Position numbers and translations under genes: made by a program
Source: an uncultured Oscillospiraceae bacterium
GTDB taxonomy: Bacteria; Bacillota; Clostridia; Oscillospirales; Oscillospiraceae
Direction of reading: 5' to 3'
Assembly (NCBI GenBank): GCA_958426425.1
Contig: CATZYY010000134.1
Location: 1 to 6,611, forward strand
Length of the DNA stretch: 6,611 nt
The notes under the pieces: generated by a model
Seen by the model: only the letters and a program-made list of their open reading frames with translations
Databases searched by the model: none
Told to the model about the DNA's origin: nothing
In this document: in pieces, positions 1-3,941 of the stretch
How positions within the stretch are numbered: position 1 is the first letter of the stretch
How the letters are laid out: the number at the start of each line of letters is the position of its first letter

Positions 1-254
1 ACAAGGCCAACGCCGAGGCCTTCATCAACTTCATGTGCTCCACCGAGGCGGGCCTCAAGAACTGTGAGGAAATCTGGTACTCCTCTCCCCTGCTCAGCGT
101 CCGGGAGGCCCTGGACCCGGAGGTCTCCTCCGATCCCTACGCCTATCCCGATGAGACCATCATGGCCCAGTGCGAGAGCTACGCCGGCCTGCCTCAGGAG
201 ACCCTGGACCTGTACGACAGCGAGTGGACCCGTTTGAAGTCCGCCGCCAACTGA
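1..254 (+). CDS. Spermidine/putrescine ABC transporter substrate-binding protein (PotD-like), C-terminal end, 5'-truncated by window
   Basis: This is the last 83 codons of a gene that starts before the window; the first complete codon is at 3 and the TGA stop at 252-254. The visible residues (KANAEAFINFM, then NCEEIWYSSPL, DPYAYPDE and a final LYDSEWTRLKS) resemble the C-terminal lobe of PotD/PotF-family periplasmic polyamine-binding proteins, where a similar Y/S-P segment, a 'YPDEE' stretch and a closing 'W..VK' helix are usual. In Bacillota such a protein would be a membrane-anchored lipoprotein that delivers spermidine or putrescine to the PotABC permease. The signal peptide, the lipobox and most ligand-binding residues lie outside the window, so the exact ligand cannot be judged. 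The gene is followed after 17 nt by a thioesterase gene on the same strand, probably in the same transcript. Confidence 0.8.
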   Translation, partial: KANAEAFINFMCSTEAGLKNCEEIWYSSPLLSVREALDPEVSSDPYAYPDETIMAQCESYAGLPQETLDLYDSEWTRLKSAAN

Positions 255-261
255 GGAAAGG
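253..261 (+). promoter_or_regulatory. Ribosome binding site of the thioesterase gene
   Basis: The purine-rich GAGGAAAGG overlaps the potD-like stop codon and sits 10 nt before the ATG at 272. It decides the start: the frame is open back to an ATG at 170, but that start would overlap the potD-like gene by 85 nt and add an arginine/proline-rich stretch foreign to the thioesterase family. Confidence 0.6.
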
Positions 262-271
262 AAGCATTCCC

Positions 272-667
272 ATGATTGTCATTGGCACCAAGTGTCAGCT
301 CCACCAGACCGTCACGGAGGCCATGACCGCCTCCGCCGTGGGCTCCGGGGCGTTGCCGGTGTTCGGCACGCCTTTCATGTGCGCCCTGATGGAAAACGCC
401 GCACAGACAGCCCTCCAGAGCTTTCTGGATGAGGGCAAGGGCAGCGTGGGCACCCATCTGGACGTGAGCCACGACGCCCCTACTCCCGTGGGCATGACCG
501 TCTGGGCCGAGGCGGAGATCACCGCTGTGTCGGAAAACGGCCGGATGGTGGACTTTGCCGTAAAGGCCTGGGACGAAAAGGGCCCCATCGGCTCCGGCAC
601 CCACACCCGGGCCATCATCTCCAATGAGAAATTCCTCGCCAAGTGCAACGCCAAGCTGGAAGGCTAA
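272..667 (+). CDS. FlK-family (fluoroacetyl-CoA-specific-like) hotdog-fold acyl-CoA thioesterase
   Basis: The 131-residue protein matches FlK-type thioesterases along its whole length. It is a cytoplasmic hotdog-fold enzyme expected to hydrolyse a short acyl-CoA to the acid and CoA, probably as a dimer. The segment VFGTPFMCALMENA carries Thr33 and Glu41, and SVGTHLDVSHDAP carries Gly60 and His67. These keep the spacing of the FlK triad Thr42, Glu50, His76 and of Gly69, each offset by exactly 9. The C-terminal IGSGTHTR (106-113) followed by EKF..K is also typical. The aromatic lid residues of true FlK (Phe33 and Phe36) would fall on Gly24 and Ala27, so fluoroacetyl-CoA specificity is not expected. 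The substrate is unknown. The gene follows a polyamine-binding protein gene by 17 nt and is closed by a strong terminator, so it is the last gene of that operon. Confidence 0.87.
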   Translation: MIVIGTKCQLHQTVTEAMTASAVGSGALPVFGTPFMCALMENAAQTALQSFLDEGKGSVGTHLDVSHDAPTPVGMTVWAEAEITAVSENGRMVDFAVKAWDEKGPIGSGTHTRAIISNEKFLAKCNAKLEG

Positions 668-692
668 CCCCACCGGCGGCTTCAAATCAGCG

Positions 693-729
693 GTATCCCG
701 GTCATTTTTGGCCGGGATACTGTTTTTTT
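693..729 (+). terminator. Intrinsic terminator after the thioesterase gene
   Basis: GTATCCCGG at 693-701 pairs perfectly with CCGGGATAC at 712-720. One G-T and one C-G pair extend the stem inward to a 6-nt loop (ATTTTT). The run TGTTTTTTT follows at once (721-729). This is a textbook Rho-independent terminator for the + strand and ends the polyamine-binding protein/thioesterase transcript 26 nt after the stop codon. Confidence 0.92.
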
Positions 730-777
730 ATGCAGCTCCGTCTGTATTTTTGTTCCATATTTCAACTGTGCAATCAT

Positions 778-806
778 TAGATACATTTTTTTGGAGACGG
801 TATAAT
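778..806 (+). promoter_or_regulatory. Sigma-A-type promoter of the symporter-mmuM unit
   Basis: A perfect -10 hexamer TATAAT lies at 801-806. With 17-bp spacing the -35 position is TAGATA (778-783), matching TTGACA at 4 of 6 positions. The region between the upstream terminator and this site is AT-rich, in contrast to the GC-rich genes on both sides. Transcription would start near 812-814, giving a leader of about 60 nt before the ATG at 875. No operator could be recognised. The leader is too short for a classical SAM or T-box element, so methionine control by those riboswitches is not supported. Confidence 0.7.
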
Positions 807-862
807 TATTCTTACCATGCGGCGCGTTCGTTCAGTAAATGAGTTGATGTGCCGCGCAATTT

Positions 863-869
863 AGGAGGG
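863..869 (+). promoter_or_regulatory. Ribosome binding site of the symporter gene
   Basis: AGGAGGG lies 5 nt before the ATG at 875, a near-consensus Shine-Dalgarno sequence that fixes the symporter start. It sits 7 nt after a possible leader hairpin (819-855). Confidence 0.85.
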
Positions 870-874
870 AATCT

Positions 875-1573
875 ATGCTGCTGCAAATCATCACGGCGAT
901 CTCCGACTTTCTGTGGGGAACGCCCATGACCGTGGCCCTGGTGGGAACAGGGCTGTACCTGGGAATCCGGTTCGGATTCCGCTACAACTTCCGAAAAATC
1001 GGCTTCAACTTCCGCAACACCTTCGGCAAGATGTTCAAAAAGGGCGAGGGTACCGGCACCGTCTCCGGTTTCGCCGCCGCCTGCACCGCCATGGCCAACA
1101 CCATCGGCGTGGGCAACATCGGCGGCGTGGCCACGGCCATCGTCGCCGGCGGCCCCGGCGCCGTGTTCTGGATGTGGGTGTCGGGCCTCCTGGGCATGTC
1201 CACCAAGGCCTGTGAGATCATTCTGGGGCAGCGCTACCGGGTCAAGTACAGCGAATCCATGGACGAGTACATGTGCGACCGGTCCTTCGTGATGAAAAAC
1301 GCCCTGGGCTGGAAGAAGGGCGCCGTGGTGCTGTCGGTGGCCTGCTTTGTGCTGGGTCCCTGGACCTGTTGCGTCCAGACCGAGTCCGTCACCAGCTCCC
1401 TGCAGGAGGGCTTCGGCATTGACCCCCTGATCTCCGTGATCGTGCTGGGTGTCACCTGCTTTGTGACCATTGCCGGCGGCCTTAAGCGCATCTCCTCCAT
1501 TATGGAGAAGGTGGTGCCGGTCATGGCGCTTTTCTATGTGCTGGGCGGTCTTGGCATTCTGATTGCCAACTGA
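875..1573 (+). CDS. N-terminal half of the AGCS symporter, as actually terminated by TGA
   Basis: This is the part that normal translation would yield: 232 residues from a well-placed ATG. Hydrophobic segments are visible near residues 14-34, 62-108 (two segments containing the conserved TIGVGNIGGVA and GGPGAVFWMWVSGLLGM core), 148-168, 184-204 and 211-231. The conserved K..EI.LGQ.YR loop follows at 111-122. The Na+ and substrate pocket of AGCS proteins is built from helices on both sides of the break, so this half alone is not expected to transport. If the TGA is real, the product is probably an unstable membrane fragment. If it is a base-calling error, this is simply the first half of an intact gene. 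Confidence 0.6.
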   Translation: MLLQIITAISDFLWGTPMTVALVGTGLYLGIRFGFRYNFRKIGFNFRNTFGKMFKKGEGTGTVSGFAAACTAMANTIGVGNIGGVATAIVAGGPGAVFWMWVSGLLGMSTKACEIILGQRYRVKYSESMDEYMCDRSFVMKNALGWKKGAVVLSVACFVLGPWTCCVQTESVTSSLQEGFGIDPLISVIVLGVTCFVTIAGGLKRISSIMEKVVPVMALFYVLGGLGILIAN

Positions 1574-2311
1574 TCCCAAGTGCCCGCCGCTTTCGGCTTG
1601 ATCTTCAAGAGCGCCTTCACCCCCATGGCCGGAGTGGGCGGCTTCGCCGGCGCCACCGTCCGGGATGCCATCCGCTACGGCATCGCCCGGGGCCTGTACT
1701 CCAACGACGCCGGCACCGGCTACGGCATCATCGCCCACGCCTCCGCCAAGACGGACCACCCGGTGCGGCAGGCCTCCTGGGGCTGGGGGGAGGTGTTTCT
1801 GGACACCATCGTGGTCTGCTCCGTCACAGCGCTGTCCCTGATTATCACCAACGCCTACATCGACTACCCCGACGTGGACAGCGCCCAGCTGACCACCGTG
1901 GCCTTTAAGGTGGCCTACGGAGACTTCGGCGGCTATTTTATGGCCATCGCCATCGCCATTTTCGCCTGGACCACCATTATCGGCATGTATTACAGCTGTG
2001 AGAAGTCCGTCAACTACGCCTTCGGCGACACCAAGGCTAACCGCCGGGCCACCTGGGTCTACATGGTCTACTACATGCTCCCCTGCGTGCTGTTCTACAA
2101 CATCCAGGCGGACACCCTCTGGGCCATGACGGACCTGCTCTCCGCCATCTATGTCATCATCACGCTGCTGTTCATCTACACCAAGCAGCGGGAGATCTTC
2201 CGCCTGTTCCACGACTTCTGGGGCCGCTTCGTCCCGGCCCAGGAGCGGGGCGAGCACCCGGAGCCGGTGGTCTACGGCACCGTGGACGAAAAAGCCAAGG
2301 GAGGATATTAA
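1574..2311 (+). pseudogene. C-terminal half of the AGCS symporter, downstream of the TGA
   Basis: The frame stays open from 1574 to the TAA at 2309-2311. It encodes the FKSAF helix (full-protein residues 244-248), GGFAGATV, the signature ARGLYSNDAGTG near 270-282, HASAKTDHP, and hydrophobic segments near 306-326, 352-373, 392-410 and 417-435, then a charged cytoplasmic tail. A GTG at 1580 could formally start a 243-residue product, but no Shine-Dalgarno sequence precedes it, and the later ATG at 1625 also lacks one, so separate translation is unlikely. The tail encodes the mmuM ribosome binding site. Relative to the usual SNEAGLGSAP signature, this protein has Asp for Glu and GYGI for GSAP, which may mark a subfamily with a different substrate. 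Confidence 0.6.
2297..2304 (+). promoter_or_regulatory. Ribosome binding site of mmuM
   Basis: AAGGGAGG inside the last codons of the symporter gene lies 8 nt before the ATG at 2313. It selects that start over an in-frame ATG at 2151, whose extra 54 residues are a Ser/Arg-rich shadow of the symporter coding sequence. Because mmuM has its own strong site, it can be translated even if symporter translation stops early. Confidence 0.8.
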
Positions 2312-2312
2312 G

Positions 2313-3269
2313 ATGCGGGTCAGTCTCAACGAAACGCTGGAAAAAACCAAGATCCTGGTGATCGACGGCTCCATGTCCACGGCCCTGGAGGCCCTGGGCT
2401 GCGACCTCAACGACTCCCTCTGGACCGCCAAGGCCCTGGTGGAGCAGCCGGAGCTGATCCGGCAGGTACACCTGAACTACTTCCGCGCCGGCGCCGACTG
2501 CGGCATTACCGCCAGCTATCAGGCCACCATCCCCGGCCTTACCGCCAAGGGCTACTCCCTGCGGGAGGCGGAGGACTGCATCGCCCGGTCCGTGGAGCTG
2601 TTCCGGGAGGCACGGGAGAGCTGGTGGGCCCAGGAGGGCCGGGAGGCCGGACGGGCCATGCCCCTTTGCCTGGGGGCCGTGGGGCCCTACGGCGCGTACC
2701 TTGCCGACGGGTCCGAGTACCGGGGCAACTACGGCGTCAGCGACGATGTGCTCCGGGACTTCCACCGCCGCCGCATGGAGATCCTGTGGGAGGCCGGGGC
2801 GGATTTGCTGCTGCTGGAGACCCAGCCCTCCCTCCACGAGGCCCTGATCGAGGCGGAGATCGCCGAGGAATTGGGCGCCGACTACTGGATCAGCTTCTCC
2901 TGCCGGGACGGCAGCCACATCCACGAGGGGGACCGGATCGCCGACTGCGCCGCCGCGTTGTCCCAGGACCACCCCCACCTGCGGATGCTGGGCGTCAACT
3001 GCACCGCCCCCCAGTTTGTGGAGCATCTGATCGGGGAGCTGAAGGGCGCCGCCTCCCTGCCCATCGCCGTCTATCCCAACAGCGGCGAGGAATACGACCC
3101 CGCCACCAAGACGTGGCACGGCAGCCGGGACGGCGTCACCTTCGGGGACTACGCCCGCCGGTGGATGCGCTGCGGCGCCAACGCCGTAGGCGGCTGCTGC
3201 CGGACCGTGGACAGCCACATCCAGGAGGTTGCCCGGGCCCGGGAGATCTATTTGAAGCTGGGCCGGTGA
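2313..3269 (+). CDS. mmuM: Homocysteine S-methyltransferase (S-methylmethionine-dependent type)
   Basis: The 318-residue protein is full length for the family (E. coli MmuM is about 310) and matches it end to end. The zinc/thiolate site is complete: Cys230 in LGVNCTAP and Cys295-Cys296 in VGGCCRT. Other hallmarks are VIDGSMSTALEALG (16-29), LNDSLWTAK (32-40), ITASYQAT (65-72), GPYGAYLADGSEYRG (124-138) and VYPNSGEEYD (253-262). The enzyme is a cytoplasmic TIM barrel that moves a methyl group from S-methylmethionine (or S-adenosylmethionine) to homocysteine, giving methionine. The strong match to the LADGSEYRG and SLW segments of E. coli MmuM favours S-methylmethionine as donor. The gene starts 1 nt after the symporter TAA and is probably co-transcribed with it. 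That suggests the transporter brings in the methyl donor or a related amino acid, as MmuP does in E. coli, though from another transporter family. Confidence 0.93.
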   Translation: MRVSLNETLEKTKILVIDGSMSTALEALGCDLNDSLWTAKALVEQPELIRQVHLNYFRAGADCGITASYQATIPGLTAKGYSLREAEDCIARSVELFREARESWWAQEGREAGRAMPLCLGAVGPYGAYLADGSEYRGNYGVSDDVLRDFHRRRMEILWEAGADLLLLETQPSLHEALIEAEIAEELGADYWISFSCRDGSHIHEGDRIADCAAALSQDHPHLRMLGVNCTAPQFVEHLIGELKGAASLPIAVYPNSGEEYDPATKTWHGSRDGVTFGDYARRWMRCGANAVGGCCRTVDSHIQEVARAREIYLKLGR

Positions 3270-3308
3270 CGCTCCCCTGCCGGACAGTTCAATCCCCCTG
3301 CAAGCAGC

Positions 3309-3346
3309 AGGAGCCGCGCCCATCAGGGCGCGGCTCCTTGGCTTTT
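3309..3346 (+). terminator. Intrinsic terminator between convergent mmuM and ferritin genes
   Basis: GGAGCCGCGCCC at 3310-3321 pairs perfectly with GGGCGCGGCTCC at 3326-3337 around a 4-nt loop (ATCA); an A-T pair (3309/3338) extends it to 13 bp. The following TTGGCTTTT is an imperfect T tract, so termination of mmuM transcripts is likely. On the - strand the flank after the stem has only a poor T run, so bidirectional use for the ferritin transcript is possible but weaker. No other terminator was seen between the two genes. Confidence 0.82.
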
Positions 3347-3373
3347 ATGTGGTTCTTACAGCCTATGGGGTTC

Positions 3374-3886
3374 TCACAGCACCAGGGACGGGGCGGTATA
3401 GACCCGGGCGGCCAGTTCACTGTTGAGCATGTACAGGCTCTTGGGATCGGAGCCGAACAGCTCCATCTTGTCGATCAGGTCGTTGGCGTTGGTCTCCTCC
3501 TCGCCCTGCTCCTTGACGAACCAATCCAAAAACTGCATGGTGCGGAAGTCCTTCACCTCGTAGGCGGCGGCGTAGATGTCGTTGATGAGGCCGGTGACAT
3601 ACAGCTCGTGGGCAAGGCCCGCCTTCAGCACGCCCAGCTCGCTCTCCAGGGCCACGTCGGGCTTGGCAATGGCCTCCAGCGTCACAGGGGCACTGTTGTT
3701 GTGGAGGTACTGATAAAAGAGCATGGCGTGGTCCCGCTCCTCCTGGGCCTGGACTTTGTACCAGTTGGCAAAGCCGTCCAGTCCCTTGGCCTCGAAGTAG
3801 TTGGAAAAGTCCAGATACAGATAGGCGGAGTAGAACTCCTTGTTGACCTGCTGGTTCAAAAGGTCTCTTACGGTCTCGTTCAGCAT
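3374..3886 (-). CDS. ftnA: Ferritin (bacterial non-haem ferritin, FtnA type)
   Basis: The 170-residue protein is a four-helix-bundle ferritin that oxidises Fe(II) and stores Fe(III) in a 24-subunit cytoplasmic shell. The ferroxidase centre is intact with the same numbering as E. coli FtnA: Glu17 (NKEFYSAYLYL), Tyr24, Glu50 and His53 (QEERDHA), Glu94 (AHELYV) and Gln127. The third iron site, Glu49, Glu126, Glu129 and Glu130 in KEQGEE, is also present. There is no haem-binding methionine at the bacterioferritin position (residue 52 is Asp), so this is ferritin and not bacterioferritin. The ATG is preceded by AGGAGG (complement of 3894-3899) with 7-nt spacing. The gene lies 55 nt downstream of polC on the same strand and is convergent with mmuM. 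No clear promoter of its own was found in the gap, so it may depend on polC read-through or on a promoter inside polC. Confidence 0.95.
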   Translation of the reverse strand: MLNETVRDLLNQQVNKEFYSAYLYLDFSNYFEAKGLDGFANWYKVQAQEERDHAMLFYQYLHNNSAPVTLEAIAKPDVALESELGVLKAGLAHELYVTGLINDIYAAAYEVKDFRTMQFLDWFVKEQGEEETNANDLIDKMELFGSDPKSLYMLNSELAARVYTAPSLVL

Positions 3887-3921
3887 GGGGATTCCTCCTG
3901 AAAATAAAGTGATGGATGAAA

Positions 3922-3937
3922 CGCGGCCTCCGCCGCG
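3922..3937 (-). terminator. Short GC hairpin between polC and ferritin (weak terminator or attenuator)
   Basis: CGCGGC (3922-3927) pairs with GCCGCG (3932-3937) around a 4-nt loop, 4 nt after the polC stop. On the - strand it is followed by TTTCAT, a short T run. It may reduce transcription from polC into the ferritin gene, but the stem is only 6 bp and the T tract is poor, so full termination is doubtful. Confidence 0.4.
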
Positions 3938-3941
3938 GATT

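Larger units (their letters stand above)
875..2311 (+). pseudogene. AGCS-family Na+/amino-acid symporter (alanine/glycine:cation symporter) interrupted by an in-frame TGA
   Basis: Read through codon 233 (TGA, 1571-1573), this frame encodes a 478-codon protein, the normal length of the AGCS family (AlsT/DagA/GlyP type), which imports small neutral amino acids with Na+ or H+ across the inner membrane. Both halves are in the same frame and together give one complete protein with about eleven membrane segments. Family motifs lie on both sides of the stop: NTIGVGNIGGVATAI and GGPGAVFWMW before it, FKSAF, GGFAGATV and ARGLYSNDAGTG after it. No further stop or frameshift follows for 738 nt, so the lesion is recent, is a sequence error, or is read through. 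Relatives continue across this junction as an N-x-x-x-[LV]-P turn before the FKSAF helix, so TGG (Trp) to TGA is the simplest origin. mmuM follows after 1 nt. The substrate is not proven. Confidence 0.75.

Noticed and set aside
807..874. SAM, T-box or glycine riboswitch in the symporter-mmuM leader
   Set aside because: The leader after the promoter is only about 60 nt, shorter than these elements, and I see none of their conserved cores or a terminator/antiterminator pair.
1571..1603. Selenocysteine insertion at the TGA (stop followed by a small stem with GCCG 1586-1589 and CGGC 1594-1597)
   Set aside because: The stem is short and interrupted, lacks a convincing bacterial SECIS apical loop, no selenoprotein is known to me in the AGCS family, and the position is not a redox Cys site. 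A nonsense change or sequence error is simpler.
1580..2311. Separate gene starting at GTG 1580
   Set aside because: No Shine-Dalgarno sequence precedes it, the frame is identical to the upstream half, and the protein is plainly the C-terminal half of the same transporter.
812..2431. 539-residue open frame on the - strand, antisense to the whole symporter gene
   Set aside because: Its composition is dominated by His, Gly, Val, Asp and Ala, with no recognisable domain or membrane segment. It is the expected shadow of a GC-rich gene with few third-position A/T, and the sense strand encodes a clear family member.
2172..3323. 383-residue open frame on the - strand opposite mmuM
   Set aside because: Low-complexity Gly/Ala/Pro/Val/Leu composition typical of an antisense shadow; the + strand has a complete MmuM with all zinc ligands.
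2624..3901. 425-residue + strand open frame spanning mmuM (other frame) and the antisense of ferritin
   Set aside because: It joins a Gly/Arg/Pro-rich shadow of mmuM to the reverse complement of a well-supported ferritin, crosses a strong terminator, and matches no family.
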